NCBI RefSeq assembly: GCF_030694375.1
Contig: NZ_JAUXYL010000007.1
Coordinates: 248,001 to 312,000 of the forward strand
Source: Algoriphagus sp.
GTDB lineage: Bacteria > Bacteroidota > Bacteroidia > Cytophagales > Cyclobacteriaceae
Direction: 5' to 3'
Length of the DNA stretch: 64,000 nucleotides
Below the pieces are notes generated by a model that saw only the letters and a list, made by a program, of their open reading frames with translations, was not told the DNA's origin and made no database searches. The translations under genes and the position numbers were made by a program. Below are positions 51,525 to 62,157 of this stretch, piece after piece; position 1 is the first letter of the stretch, and each line of letters begins with the position of its first letter.

Positions 51525-52886
51525 TTAAATCCCCTCCTGCTCCAACAGATAAACCAAAGCAGCCATCGCGGCAGCTCCCAATTCCAATTCCCGCTGAACT
51601 ACCGCCTCAAAAACGTCGGCTTCGGTGTGATGGTAATAAAAATACCGTTGGGAGTCCGGCAACAGCCCAATCAAAATCGGCCCCTGATCCCGAAGCGGCC
51701 CGATGTCGGCTCCGCCGCCTGCCTTTTGTAGATTCCAAAGCTGAAATGGTCTCAGCAAATCCGCCCAAGAAGCAAGTTTGCCACGCTGCTCATCTGTCCC
51801 TGTGGACGAAAACCCAATCGGTAAAAATCCGCCTGAATCCGATTCGATAGCTGCGATATGCTTTTCTCCTTTTTCCATTGCTACCCGGGCATATTCTTGA
51901 CCTCCACGAAGTCCGTTTTCCTCATTCATCCACATCACGGCACGAATGGTTCGCCTCGGTTTCCATCCCAATTGCCTGTAAAGCCTCAAAACCTCGATTG
52001 CCTGCATGCAACCTGCACCATCGTCGTGGGCACCTTCTCCCACATCCCAAGAATCGAGGTGGCCTCCTACCGCGATGATTTCCTCAGGCTTTTCTGTACC
52101 ACGGATTTCCCCGATCACATTGTAGGAAAGCTTCTCAGTTTTCATTTCACCATGGGACTCTAGGTACACTTTCAAATCTGCCTGATCTGCCAGCAGCTGA
52201 CTGAGCAAATCAGCATCGGAGGTACTGATGGCAAGGGCTGGGATTTTTGGAAAGTCGGGATTGTAACGCTGATTTCCGGTATGGGGAATTTTGTTGACGG
52301 TATTGCTCAGTGAGCGGACCAAGGTACCGACCGCTCCGAGTCTGGATGCTTCGGCAGCACCGGAACTTCGCTGTGCATTGGCTCCTCCGTAAGCCTGAAA
52401 AGAATCGATTAATTTGGGATCCATGGGACCGTTGAAAAAGACAATCTTTCCTTTCACTTTCTCTCCCAAGCCTTGGAGTTCGGGAATACTTTTCACCTCA
52501 ATCACCTGACCAACAAGGCCTTTTGGCCCCGTTCCTTGCGTATTTCCAAGGGCCAAAGCATTCAGTTCTACCACACCGTGTTTTATGGAATTGGTGATTT
52601 TGACCACATCCTTTCCTCCCCGATCCCAATGTGGCACCATTACTGGCTGTAAATAGACCGTGTCGAAATCATAGCTTTCCATCAGCTGCTTGGTCCATTC
52701 CACGGCGGCTGCTGCGCCCGGCGAACCGGCAAGTCGATTCCCTACGACTTTGCAGAGGTAGCGGAGATTTTCGTATGTGTGACCGGATGAAAGTTCGGTA
52801 TCGTAAATCTTTCTGAGGTTGCTCTCATGATTTTGGCCAAAGGCAAATACAGGAACAAAAGCTGCGGCGAGGAGAAATTTCTTCAT
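51525..52886 (-). CDS. Secreted M28-family zinc peptidase
   Basis: 453 residues. Signal peptide KKFLLAAAFVPVFAFGQ. A PA-like insert at ~130-250 and the peptidase core: GGHLDSWD (His/Asp), GAHDDGAGC (Asp), MNEENG (Glu), ESDSGG and YYHHTEAD (His). Two-zinc aminopeptidase or carboxypeptidase acting outside the cytoplasm. Specificity unknown. Confidence 0.92.
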   Translation of the reverse strand: MKKFLLAAAFVPVFAFGQNHESNLRKIYDTELSSGHTYENLRYLCKVVGNRLAGSPGAAAAVEWTKQLMESYDFDTVYLQPVMVPHWDRGGKDVVKITNSIKHGVVELNALALGNTQGTGPKGLVGQVIEVKSIPELQGLGEKVKGKIVFFNGPMDPKLIDSFQAYGGANAQRSSGAAEASRLGAVGTLVRSLSNTVNKIPHTGNQRYNPDFPKIPALAISTSDADLLSQLLADQADLKVYLESHGEMKTEKLSYNVIGEIRGTEKPEEIIAVGGHLDSWDVGEGAHDDGAGCMQAIEVLRLYRQLGWKPRRTIRAVMWMNEENGLRGGQEYARVAMEKGEKHIAAIESDSGGFLPIGFSSTGTDEQRGKLASWADLLRPFQLWNLQKAGGGADIGPLRDQGPILIGLLPDSQRYFYYHHTEADVFEAVVQRELELGAAAMAALVYLLEQEGI

Positions 52887-53158
52887 GGGATGAGTTACTT
52901 TTTGGAAAAAATAGAAAAATGAAAATTGTCCTGAAAAAGATTTTGACCAATGGTTAGTTTTATTTAAGACTTCTTTTCGGACTTTAATTGGATAAAAGCC
53001 TTTTTATCCCAAATAATCAATCAGTTCCCTCTGTCGCTCATCCCCAAAATTTACCGATACAGCAAGAGCATTTGGTAGTTAAATATCTTTTGTCCAACAT
53101 TGAGACAATAGAAAAATTGCGCCCCTTGAAAAAATTTTACTTCAAACTCAGAAAACCT

Positions 53159-55963
53159 ATGTTAAACCGATTCCTTTGGAAAGTCCTTCCTGTACTTTTT
53201 CTAAGTCTTGGACTTCTTTCCTGCAAATCCGAAGACGATCCTTCTGTCAAACCAGAAGACAATCGTTTTACTAAAGTCGTCCTTGCCGAAGGAATGGACG
53301 AACCGATGGAGATGACATTTCTGCCCGGTAACAGAATCCTTTTTGTCGAACGAAAAGGGGGGGTTAAAATATTGGATGAAAAGACGGGAGAAGTAACACT
53401 TGTCGCCACCATCCCGGTCAATACCAAATACACCAACAAACTTGGGGTAGTCCGCGAGGCTGAAGAAGGACTGATGGGAGTAATAGTACATCCTGACTAT
53501 GCCAAAAACAACTGGATTTACATGTATTACGCGGATCCCTCGGACGCAAAGCACATTTTAGCGAGATGGGAACTGAAAGGAAATGAACTGGTGGAATCCT
53601 CAAAAAAAATCGTCTTGGAAGTTCCTACCCAACGTGAGGAATGCTGTCATACCGGAGGAGGAATGGTCTTCGATGCGGAAGGAAACCTATACCTGACCGT
53701 GGGTAACAATACCGTCAATCCCCGTGAAGGGACCTCCAACTTGGACGAAAGGCCGGGAATGGAAAATGCAGATGATCAGCGGGCTCCGGGCAACACCAAT
53801 GATCTCAGAGGAAAAATCCTGAGAATCCATCCTGAAGATGATGGGACTTATACCATTCCGAAAGGCAATCTTTTCCCTCCGGGAACAGAAAAAACCAAAC
53901 CTGAAATCTACACCATGGGTCACAGAAACCCTTGGAGACCTACATTGGACAGCAAAACGGGCTATCTCTATTGGGGTGAAGTAGGACCTGATGCTTCGGT
54001 AGATTCCATTTGGGGACCTAAGGGCTACGACGAATTCAATCAAGCGAAAGGCCCGGGATTCTTCGGTTGGCCATATTTCATTGGAGACAATTTCCCATAT
54101 AACAGACATAACCACGCAGACAGCTCCTATGGCGCAGCCTATGATGTAATGAAGCCCGTCAATGAATCTGTAAATAATACCGGTTTGAGAGAGCTTCCGA
54201 CACCGGTTGTTCCGGCGATGATCTATTATCCTTATGGCGTTTCGGAGGTATTTCCGCAGTTGGGTAGCTCAGGTAGAAGTGCCACGGGCGGCCCGATATT
54301 CAGAAAGGCAGATTTCAAAAAAGACGCACCCTATGTTTTCCCTGCTTATTATGAAGGAAAATGGCTGATTGTAGACTTTATGCGCGGGTGGATTTTTGCT
54401 GTATCAATGGATAAAAACGGTGACATGACCGGAATGGAGCGATTCCTTCCAAACGAAACCTTCAGCTCAGCAATTGATATGGACTTTGGGCCGGATGGTT
54501 CACTTTACATTTTGGAATACGGATCGGCTTGGTTCCGTGGGAATGCAAATTCCCGAATAGTCAAGATTCAGTATAACAAAGGCAACCGCAAACCGAATGT
54601 CAGCCTAGCAGCCGACAAAACCTCCGGAGCAATCCCATTGACTGTAAACTTCTCTTCTGAAGGAACGAATGACTTTGACGATTACGATCAGGGCAAGCTT
54701 TCCTATGAATGGAAAATTACCAATGGGACAGGATTCGATCAGAAGCTGAGCGATGCAAATCCGAGTTTCACTTTCTCAGAAGCCGGAACCTACCAGATCA
54801 CTCTTACCGTCACGGATACGAAGGGAGAGAAAAACTCCGCTTCCCTAGAAGTGATTGCTGGAAATGAACCTCCAGTAGTTGCTATCGATTTTGGAGGTAT
54901 TAACAGAAGTTTCTGGTTTGGAGAAAAGGAATTAAGCTACAGCATCACGGTCAACGATAAAGAAGACGGAGGTACTGCGGACGGGAAAATCAAAGCGGAG
55001 GAAGTGGCAGTAACGTTCGATTATGTACCGGCAGGTTTTGATCCGATAGAGATCGCCTCAAAGCAAAGTGGAGTAGAGAACGCAGCTATATTGAACCTTG
55101 GCAAAAACCTAATCGAAGCCAGTGACTGTAAGTCTTGCCACCAATACGCGGAGAAATCCATCGGCCCAAGCTATCAGGCGGTTGCAGAAAAGTATCCTAA
55201 CTCCGAGGAAAACACAAAATACCTCATCGGTAAAATCATCAACGGCGGTGCCGGTGTTTGGGGAGATCACGGGATGAGTGCACACCCATCACTGAGTGAA
55301 GCGGATGCAAGAAGAATGGTCGATTACATCCTGGCTATGGATGACACTCAAGCCAACATTGCTTCTTTGCCGCTGAGCGGAAAAGTAAATGCGATAGTAC
55401 CTGAAGGCGAAAACGGACAAGGCAGCTTTCTCCTGAGAGCTTCGTATTCTGATAAAGGTGCGGGCGCTATTGGATCGCTAAATGGAATTGATTTCGTGGC
55501 TTTGAAGAATCCTTTCCTCGATCCACAATCCTCGGTTGAAAGAAAAGGAGTTCAATTGCTGACTACTCCAAACATCAGCTTTATGATGGTGGGAGATAAT
55601 TCCCAATTTTCCATGAAACAGATCGACTTAACGGGAATCCAGCAAATTGACGTCTTGAGTAGTATTACCGAGCGCAATGGTGCAATTGGAGGTTCGGTAG
55701 AAATCCGATTGGGCTCACCTACAGGAGAACTCCTTGGCCAATCTGAGAAGATAGGAAGGAAAGCACCCGCCGGGTTTAGGCCACCGCAAGGGGTAAATCC
55801 GATAGATTGGAGACGACAAAATGCCAGTCGTGCGGTCGTCAAAATCAAACCGACTACAGGCATGCAGGATCTCTATTTTATCTTCAAAAATCCAGACGCC
55901 AAGGGGGAAGCCGTCCTGATGAGTATTTTGGAGATTGAGTTTAAAAACAAATTAGAAGAATAG
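53159..55963 (+). CDS. PQQ-type sugar dehydrogenase / PKD / cytochrome c lipoprotein
   Basis: 934 residues from ATG 53159, where a lipoprotein signal (LNRFLWKVLPVLFLSLGLLSC) begins; an upstream in-frame TTG is not needed. Residues ~30-470 are a GSDH-type beta-propeller (GLMGVIVHPDYAKNNWIYMYY, TGGGMVFDAEGNLYLTVGN, GHRNPWRP, WGEVGPD), ~475-565 a PKD domain, ~635-735 a c-type haem domain (CKSCH at ~657), ~740-934 a CBM6-like sandwich. Suggests an anchored sugar oxidase passing electrons to its own haem. PQQ or calcium use is assumed. Confidence 0.85.
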   Translation: MLNRFLWKVLPVLFLSLGLLSCKSEDDPSVKPEDNRFTKVVLAEGMDEPMEMTFLPGNRILFVERKGGVKILDEKTGEVTLVATIPVNTKYTNKLGVVREAEEGLMGVIVHPDYAKNNWIYMYYADPSDAKHILARWELKGNELVESSKKIVLEVPTQREECCHTGGGMVFDAEGNLYLTVGNNTVNPREGTSNLDERPGMENADDQRAPGNTNDLRGKILRIHPEDDGTYTIPKGNLFPPGTEKTKPEIYTMGHRNPWRPTLDSKTGYLYWGEVGPDASVDSIWGPKGYDEFNQAKGPGFFGWPYFIGDNFPYNRHNHADSSYGAAYDVMKPVNESVNNTGLRELPTPVVPAMIYYPYGVSEVFPQLGSSGRSATGGPIFRKADFKKDAPYVFPAYYEGKWLIVDFMRGWIFAVSMDKNGDMTGMERFLPNETFSSAIDMDFGPDGSLYILEYGSAWFRGNANSRIVKIQYNKGNRKPNVSLAADKTSGAIPLTVNFSSEGTNDFDDYDQGKLSYEWKITNGTGFDQKLSDANPSFTFSEAGTYQITLTVTDTKGEKNSASLEVIAGNEPPVVAIDFGGINRSFWFGEKELSYSITVNDKEDGGTADGKIKAEEVAVTFDYVPAGFDPIEIASKQSGVENAAILNLGKNLIEASDCKSCHQYAEKSIGPSYQAVAEKYPNSEENTKYLIGKIINGGAGVWGDHGMSAHPSLSEADARRMVDYILAMDDTQANIASLPLSGKVNAIVPEGENGQGSFLLRASYSDKGAGAIGSLNGIDFVALKNPFLDPQSSVERKGVQLLTTPNISFMMVGDNSQFSMKQIDLTGIQQIDVLSSITERNGAIGGSVEIRLGSPTGELLGQSEKIGRKAPAGFRPPQGVNPIDWRRQNASRAVVKIKPTTGMQDLYFIFKNPDAKGEAVLMSILEIEFKNKLEE

Positions 55964-55970
55964 AATCAAC

Positions 55971-56000
55971 ATCCCCTTGGCTTTAAAAGACCATGGGGAT
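55971..56000 (+). terminator. Terminator of the dehydrogenase gene
   Basis: ATCCCC-t-TGG / CCA-t-GGGGAT stem with loop CTTTAAAAGA, then TTGTTTTATTT. Confidence 0.85.
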
Positions 56001-56081
56001 TTGTTTTATTTAAACAATAAAATTTGAAGATTGCCCCTTTCAGATTTTACAGTTAACATTCATTGCCCAAACCTAGCATAA

Positions 56082-56834
56082 ATGAAGGCCATCAAAATAA
56101 ACCTTATCCTAGCAAGTTTAGTCTCACTTTCAATATGGTCTTGCCAATCAAAACCTACAGAATCAGCTACCTCGGAACCCGAAGTAATTCAAGACAACCA
56201 ACTCTCCGAGGCAGAAAAAGATGCTGGTTGGAAACTCCTGTTTGACGGTAAGACCTTAGACGGATGGCATGTTTACAACAAGGGAAAAGGTGAATCTGCT
56301 TGGGAAGCTGTCCATGGTGAATTGAGATGCAATCCCGATAAAACCGACGATCCGGCAGATTTGCTCACAGATGTCCAGTATGAGAATTTCGAGTTTCAAT
56401 TTGAGTGGAAAATCGAAGAAGAGGGCAATAGTGGAGTATTCATCAATGTGGTGGAAAAGCCTGAAATCTTAACTGCATGGGCCTCGGGTCCGGAGTATCA
56501 ACTTTTGTCCAATTCACATGCGGAAGTGAATGTGCCCCTGAAGCGATCAGGTTGCCTGTATAATTTTTTCCCTCAAAAAAATCCAGCCGAAACCAAATCC
56601 TCCACCGAATGGAATCAGTCCAAAATCATCCAAAAAAACGGGCAAACCCAATTCTATTTAAATGGAGTATTGACAACAGAAGTGGATTTTAAAGCCCAAG
56701 CTTGGGCTGACACCGTAGCCAATTCTGGCTTCAGCAAATACCCTGAATTTGGCAAATCAACCAAAGGACATATTGCATTGCAGGACTGGGCTAAAGGAAT
56801 TTCCTTCAGGAATTTGAAAATAAGAGCGTTGTAG
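56082..56834 (+). CDS. DUF1080-family lipoprotein (3-keto-disaccharide hydrolase type)
   Basis: 250 residues. Lipobox SIWSC. LLFDGKTLDGWHVY opens the DUF1080 concanavalin-like fold and NSGVFINV, GPEYQLLSNSHAE and HIALQDWAKGISFRNLKIR are the family blocks. Some members hydrolyse 3-keto-glycosides made by oxidising enzymes; that fits the sugar-dehydrogenase neighbour but is inference. Confidence 0.88.
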   Translation: MKAIKINLILASLVSLSIWSCQSKPTESATSEPEVIQDNQLSEAEKDAGWKLLFDGKTLDGWHVYNKGKGESAWEAVHGELRCNPDKTDDPADLLTDVQYENFEFQFEWKIEEEGNSGVFINVVEKPEILTAWASGPEYQLLSNSHAEVNVPLKRSGCLYNFFPQKNPAETKSSTEWNQSKIIQKNGQTQFYLNGVLTTEVDFKAQAWADTVANSGFSKYPEFGKSTKGHIALQDWAKGISFRNLKIRAL

Positions 56835-56906
56835 CCCAAAACTGCCAAAAATTTACAAAATCCTCGACTAAGGCACTGGGTTTGGTTATTGTGTGTTCTG
56901 ATCTGT

Positions 56907-57833
56907 CTAATTCAAACCAACAAACGCCTGGCAAAGTACCCGGAAAGGATTATTCAAATCAAAAACATTATCAAACGCCTCATAATCCACCCAAACAAAT
57001 CCACTATCTCCCCAACCATCTCCCCAGGAGTTCACCAATTTGAAGGCCTTAAACTGATCTGAATAGCCGACCACCAACATGGCATGGGACCCATAAATCT
57101 CCGATTTTTTGACTTGGTGTGGTCTATAGGCACTCAGCCCAAAAGAATCTTTCTTCCCAAATTCCTGATCCAAACCCATTGCTACAACCACGGGATTACC
57201 TCGGGTGAGCAGCGTTTTTACCTCAGCAACCAAATCAATCCCTCTTAGAATTTTGTAATCGCCCATTTTGAAATTACCTGCATTTGCTCTTTGATTGACA
57301 GTGGGCTGCAGATTACAACCATTGGCCTGATAGGGGAAAACATCCCATTCACTGGTACCTTGGTCAACCAAGAGCTGCAAAGATTTTGAAATAGAGGTTC
57401 CTTTGCATTGACCTTGTGTGAGTTGATTATAAATGTAGGATGGACTAAGTTGGACCTTTTGAGCTCGGGAGGAATTTTCACTGAAATTGTACAACAAACT
57501 CCTGCCATAATACGCAGTAGCCCAAGCCGTGCAAGAACCTAGTCTGCCCTGATTCCCGATTTGCGGAAGAAAAGTGGACAGGTCAAAAGAGGCCGGAAGA
57601 TTATTCGGAATCGTTAGATTTTGAAGTGTCTGATCCCCCTCAGGAGCTGCGCCGGTGAAGCCATAGCAATAGGAATTTTCGCAGCCCATCCAATACTCCT
57701 CCCCGTCTTCCGAAATAAAAACTTCTCCAGTCTGGCTCAGGGGATCTGTGCTCAGTAAAGCCGCAAATTCATTTTTCTCCAAACAACCGGAAAGCAGGAA
57801 AAAAAATACCGGCAAAAACAAAATTTTTCGCAT
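56907..57833 (-). CDS. Papain-type (C1A) cysteine protease lipoprotein
   Basis: 308 residues. Lipobox LLSGC. Mature core: QGRLGSCTAWATAYYG with catalytic Cys, GSHAMLVVGY with His and KLVNSWGDGWGDSGFVW with Asn. Cys-rich segment CENSYCYGF before it. Papain-fold proteases with lipoprotein anchors are common in Bacteroidota; it would be active in the periplasm or on the surface. Target unknown. Confidence 0.9.
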   Translation of the reverse strand: MRKILFLPVFFFLLSGCLEKNEFAALLSTDPLSQTGEVFISEDGEEYWMGCENSYCYGFTGAAPEGDQTLQNLTIPNNLPASFDLSTFLPQIGNQGRLGSCTAWATAYYGRSLLYNFSENSSRAQKVQLSPSYIYNQLTQGQCKGTSISKSLQLLVDQGTSEWDVFPYQANGCNLQPTVNQRANAGNFKMGDYKILRGIDLVAEVKTLLTRGNPVVVAMGLDQEFGKKDSFGLSAYRPHQVKKSEIYGSHAMLVVGYSDQFKAFKLVNSWGDGWGDSGFVWVDYEAFDNVFDLNNPFRVLCQAFVGLN

Positions 57834-57982
57834 AGTCCATCAAAGTAATTAGTGTCCGAACGACACTCCCTTTGATTTTGCTACAATACTTCAAACAAAA
57901 AATTGAAAATCAGTTTTTTCGCCATACAAAGGACTGTTTTTAGAGCCGAAAGCCTTATATTTTTCGAGTTGATCTATTTACA

Positions 57983-60430
57983 ATGATTTCTCCTTTGACT
58001 GAACTTCTTATTCTCCAGCTGCCATTTCTGTTAAACTTCACCATCGGGCTGATTCTGGCAGAAAGTAGTTTTTGGCTCAGCCAGCTTTTCGGCCGACTTC
58101 ACCCGATGATGGTCCATTTTCCGATTGCTTTGATTTTGGCAGCGGTAGTGATGGAGCTGTTTACATTGGGAAAATTCAGGCATTCGTTTCGTTCAGGCAT
58201 CCGGTTTCTGGTCATTATTGGCACCATTTCGGCCCTATTTACCGCTTTGATGGGTTGGTTTTTAGCCGAAAATGAAGGCATCACCGGAAGTACACTTGAC
58301 CTTCATCGAATTGTTGGAGTGGTCAGTGCAGGATTTTCTGTTTTACTTCTCGTTTTACTCCGAAAAAGTGAACTCAATCCTAGCGCTTTATCAATTAAGA
58401 CTTATCGATTTTTCCTGTTTCTCACTGGAATCGGAATAGGCTTAGCCGGACATTTTGGAGCGGCTCTCACGCACGGAGAAGGCTACCTCACAGAGGTTTT
58501 GCCCAAGAATTCTGACGAACAAGCACCCGAATCCCTGACAGTCGATATTGCCACTTTCGCCTCTACACTTTCCCCGGATCAGGAAATACAACTCGTCACC
58601 AACGTCCGTTCCATCTTGGCCCACAACTGCTACAAATGCCACTCCGGAGCCAAAACCGAAGGAAAATTGCGATTGGATGAGAAAGAGTTTGTCTTTGCCG
58701 GAGGAGAAAATGGGCCGGTGATCATCCCCGAAAATCCCGGTCAGAGCGAATTGATTCGACGAATTTCCCTCTCCAAAAACCATAAAGAGGTAATGCCCGA
58801 AAAAGGCAAATTGCTCAGCAAAGAAGAAATCCAATTGCTCACATTTTGGTTGGAAAAAGGAGCTCCCTGGCCGGATGGAGTGGCACAGCAATCCATCTAT
58901 CGGGTAGCGGCTTTGGCTCCTAGAAAACCAAACTTACCCCCGGCCAAATTCGGTTTGGAAAATCCAATTGACCGATGGGTGGATCAATATTTTCGGGAAA
59001 ATAAGCTCAATTGGGGGGAGCAGATTGATGACAGAACTTTCCTGAGAAGGGCCTATCTCGACCTCATCGGACTGTTGCCCAGTCCGGAAGAATTGACAGC
59101 ATTTCAATCCGACACTGAGCCCAACAAACGGGGAATTCAAATCCAAAAACTGCTCGATCGAAGTGATGATTTTGCCCAACACTGGCTGACCTTCTGGAAT
59201 GATGCCCTACGAAATGACTACACCGGAACGGGATACATCACCCGGGGGCGCTTTGCCATCACAGACTGGCTCTACACCTCCATCAGAGACAATAAATCCT
59301 ACGATCAGTTTGTCAAAGAACTGCTCAATCCAAATGAGAAATCCAAAGGTTTCATCGAGGGCATCCGCTGGAGAGGGACTGTCAATGCTTCACAACGCAC
59401 CGAAATGCAGGCTGCTCAAAATGTGGGACAAGTGCTTTTGGGTCTTAACCTCAAATGCGCTTCCTGTCACGATAGCTTTATCAGCGACTGGAAACTGGAA
59501 GAAGCCTATGCTTTTGCCAACATCTTCGCAGACAGCACACTGGAAGTCAGTCGATGCGAGCAACCCACAGGCAAAATGGCCAAAACCAAAATCCTCTGGG
59601 AAGAATTGGGAGACATTGACTCTCTAGCCACCAAAGCCGAAAAACTCCGCCAACTCGCTGATCAACTTGTCCAACCTGCTAATGGTAGAATGTATCGCAC
59701 GGTAGTCAACCGAATCTGGAAGCAGATGATGGGCAGGGGAATCGTGGAACCGGTGGATGAGATGGACAATGCGCCTTGGAGTCAGGATTTGCTGGATTGG
59801 TTGGCGGTGGATTTCGTGGAAAACGGCTACGATCTCAAGCGTCTGATAAATCAGATCGCCTCCTCCAAAATCTACCAAAGCCAATCCATACCTGTGGAAT
59901 CTCCTGAAAAGCTTTTGTCTCAGGATTTCAAATTTCAGGGAATGGTGAGAAGGCGACTGAGCGCAGAGCAGTTTTCGGATGCTGTCAGCCAACTTTCTGC
60001 CCCTCTTTTTGATTCATTGGAAGTGAAATTCAGACCTTATGAATTGATCCCTGAGGCAAGGAACACGCTGCCTTTTGCACGAGCCTCTTTGGTCGCAAAC
60101 AATGATTTTCTCAAAGCTCTGGGTCGGCCCAATCGAGAAATTGTCTCCACCGGCAGGGATTCGCAGGCAAGTTTGTTGCTTGCCTTGGAACTTAGTAATG
60201 GTGAAAGACTGAATAAATCTTTGCTCAATGGTGGGAAAATCTGGACATCAAACTTCTCAGATCCGATCAAACTCACCTCCGAACTCTATTCCAGAGCACT
60301 TCTGAGAAAACCGACACAGAAAGAATTGGACCTTGCCAAAAAAATCTTCGGTGAAAAGACAAGTCCGGAAGAAATGCAGGATTTCCTCTGGGCGGTATTC
60401 CTTTTACCTGAATTTCAAATGATTTATTGA
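57983..60430 (+). CDS. DUF1549/DUF1553 (planctomycete-type) cytochrome c membrane protein
   Basis: 815 residues. Four membrane helices (~9-30, ~42-58, ~73-91, ~106-124, then ~133-150), starting with a DUF2231-type LHPMMVHFPIAL. Then a cytochrome c motif CYKCH (~216), a long PSD1 region with DUF1549 (~330-520, CASCH at ~492) and DUF1553 to the end. Such PSCyt/DUF1549/DUF1553 proteins are thought to oxidise polysaccharides at the cell surface, though not proven. Operon with the DUF1501 gene; gap 2 bases. Confidence 0.85.
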   Translation: MISPLTELLILQLPFLLNFTIGLILAESSFWLSQLFGRLHPMMVHFPIALILAAVVMELFTLGKFRHSFRSGIRFLVIIGTISALFTALMGWFLAENEGITGSTLDLHRIVGVVSAGFSVLLLVLLRKSELNPSALSIKTYRFFLFLTGIGIGLAGHFGAALTHGEGYLTEVLPKNSDEQAPESLTVDIATFASTLSPDQEIQLVTNVRSILAHNCYKCHSGAKTEGKLRLDEKEFVFAGGENGPVIIPENPGQSELIRRISLSKNHKEVMPEKGKLLSKEEIQLLTFWLEKGAPWPDGVAQQSIYRVAALAPRKPNLPPAKFGLENPIDRWVDQYFRENKLNWGEQIDDRTFLRRAYLDLIGLLPSPEELTAFQSDTEPNKRGIQIQKLLDRSDDFAQHWLTFWNDALRNDYTGTGYITRGRFAITDWLYTSIRDNKSYDQFVKELLNPNEKSKGFIEGIRWRGTVNASQRTEMQAAQNVGQVLLGLNLKCASCHDSFISDWKLEEAYAFANIFADSTLEVSRCEQPTGKMAKTKILWEELGDIDSLATKAEKLRQLADQLVQPANGRMYRTVVNRIWKQMMGRGIVEPVDEMDNAPWSQDLLDWLAVDFVENGYDLKRLINQIASSKIYQSQSIPVESPEKLLSQDFKFQGMVRRRLSAEQFSDAVSQLSAPLFDSLEVKFRPYELIPEARNTLPFARASLVANNDFLKALGRPNREIVSTGRDSQASLLLALELSNGERLNKSLLNGGKIWTSNFSDPIKLTSELYSRALLRKPTQKELDLAKKIFGEKTSPEEMQDFLWAVFLLPEFQMIY

Positions 60431-60432
60431 CT

Positions 60433-61863
60433 ATGAAAATCCGACAAACCCGACGTGATTTCCTGAAAAAAACCAGTGCCGCAGCCATGGCCACGATGGG
60501 CATGGGCGCTCCTTTGGCAGGATTGCTTTCTTCCTGCGAAAGCAAAATCCCAAGTACGGCTGATTCGGTAATCTTACTTTTTATGGCTGGAGGAATGGCA
60601 CACACCGAAACCTTTGATCCGAAAAAATACACCCCTTTCCGCAAGGGGATGGAAGCTAAAGAGATTCTGAGCACCTTTCCTTCCATTCCTACCCGACTCG
60701 ACGGGATTCATTTTTCCGAAGGGCTGGAAAATATTGCTTCCGTGATGGATAAAGGCACATTGATCCGCTCTTATCAGGCGGCGGACTTGGGTCATATCCT
60801 ACACACACGTCATCAGTACCATTTTCATACCTGCTATGAACCGCCTCAATCTGTGGTCGTTCCTCACTTGGGAAGTTGGATTGCCAAAGAAAAAGGCCCA
60901 TTGAATCCTGTTATTCCACCCTTTATCAATATCGGACAGCGATTTACCGTGGGTGAAGGCGAAGAATTGAAGGCTTTTCACAGTGCGGGATTTCTGGGTT
61001 CGGAATTTGGTCCATTTTTAATCCCTGATCCGACAGCTGGTTTGGATGCAGTTCGACCTCCGGTAGGGATGGACTACAAGCGATTTGAATCCAGAAATAA
61101 ACTTTACAAGGACTTGATATCGGCAGGACCTATGGGCGAATTTGGTTCGGATTACCAGAAAGAATCACTCCAGCGATCCATGGAACAAGCCTACATGCTC
61201 CTCAATTCTCCCGAAGCGAAGGCATTTGACCTGAGTCAGGAACCACGGGAGAGCTATGAAAAGTATGACACGGGAGGAAGATTTGGCTTGGGTTGTTTGC
61301 TGGCCAGACGATTGGTTGAACAAGGTGCGAGATACATTACTGTCACGACTGAATACGAGCCTTTTTTCGGTTGGGATACGCATGACAACGGGCACACCCG
61401 GCTGAAGGATATGAAAAAGATGATCGATGCACCGATCGCCCAATTGATCAAAGATTTGGATGAAAGCGGTAAACTGGAGCGGACCTTAGTTATCGTAGCC
61501 AGTGAATTTAGCCGGGATATGTTGACCGAAGGAAGGCCGGACCTGAAAGTATTGGATCAAGTCGAAGTACCCGACATCGTTGAAGACATGAAAAACTATG
61601 GGATGCACCGACATTTTACTGATGGATGTTCGATCCTGATGTTTGGAGGAGGAATTAAGCGCGGACATGTTTTTGGTAAAACAGCTGATGAGCGGCCATG
61701 TAAGACCATCGAAAACCCGATCAAAATCGATGGTATCCATCAAACGATATACCATGCTTTGGGAATACCTGCGGACAAACACTACGAAATTGAGCAGCGC
61801 CCATTCTACACCACACCGGATGGGAAAGGGAAGGCGGAATTTGGGCTGCTGACGAAGGGCTAA
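60433..61863 (+). CDS. DUF1501 protein, Tat-exported
   Basis: 476 residues from ATG 60433. Twin-Arg signal TRRDFLKKTS followed by GLLSSC, so a Tat lipoprotein. DUF1501 is a sulfatase/alkaline-phosphatase-like fold; FMAGGMAHTETFDPK, GWDTHDNGHTRLKDM and VASEFSRD are its blocks. Normally paired with DUF1553 proteins, exactly as here. Function unproven. Confidence 0.92.
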   Translation: MKIRQTRRDFLKKTSAAAMATMGMGAPLAGLLSSCESKIPSTADSVILLFMAGGMAHTETFDPKKYTPFRKGMEAKEILSTFPSIPTRLDGIHFSEGLENIASVMDKGTLIRSYQAADLGHILHTRHQYHFHTCYEPPQSVVVPHLGSWIAKEKGPLNPVIPPFINIGQRFTVGEGEELKAFHSAGFLGSEFGPFLIPDPTAGLDAVRPPVGMDYKRFESRNKLYKDLISAGPMGEFGSDYQKESLQRSMEQAYMLLNSPEAKAFDLSQEPRESYEKYDTGGRFGLGCLLARRLVEQGARYITVTTEYEPFFGWDTHDNGHTRLKDMKKMIDAPIAQLIKDLDESGKLERTLVIVASEFSRDMLTEGRPDLKVLDQVEVPDIVEDMKNYGMHRHFTDGCSILMFGGGIKRGHVFGKTADERPCKTIENPIKIDGIHQTIYHALGIPADKHYEIEQRPFYTTPDGKGKAEFGLLTKG

Positions 61864-62157
61864 ACTTTGGTGAATAGCTCAAGTTTACTAATACTTTACT
61901 GCTGGCACATAAATTTTTATCAGAGTAGCCCAAAAACAACGCTCCGAATACAGTTTGGCAATCCTATCACTTTTTGAAGTAGAATTAGTACCAAGGTTAA
62001 AAGGCGATTATCCTGTTCAAACACAAAAATCGCCTTTGATCAAAATACATCAACATTTCGTGACTTGCCCGTTAAACATTTTGACTTGGACAAAGTCTAA
62101 TTGGCGTATCCAAAAATTTCAAACCAACAAATTCATCAAACCAAATTATTAATTCCT
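61864..62157. other. Intergenic region before YceI
   Basis: 294 bases. A 9-bp inverted repeat AAAGGCGAT / ATCGCCTTT (62000-62008, 62029-62037) with a 20-base loop has no T-run, so more likely a regulatory or chance structure than a terminator. No gene. Confidence 0.4.
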
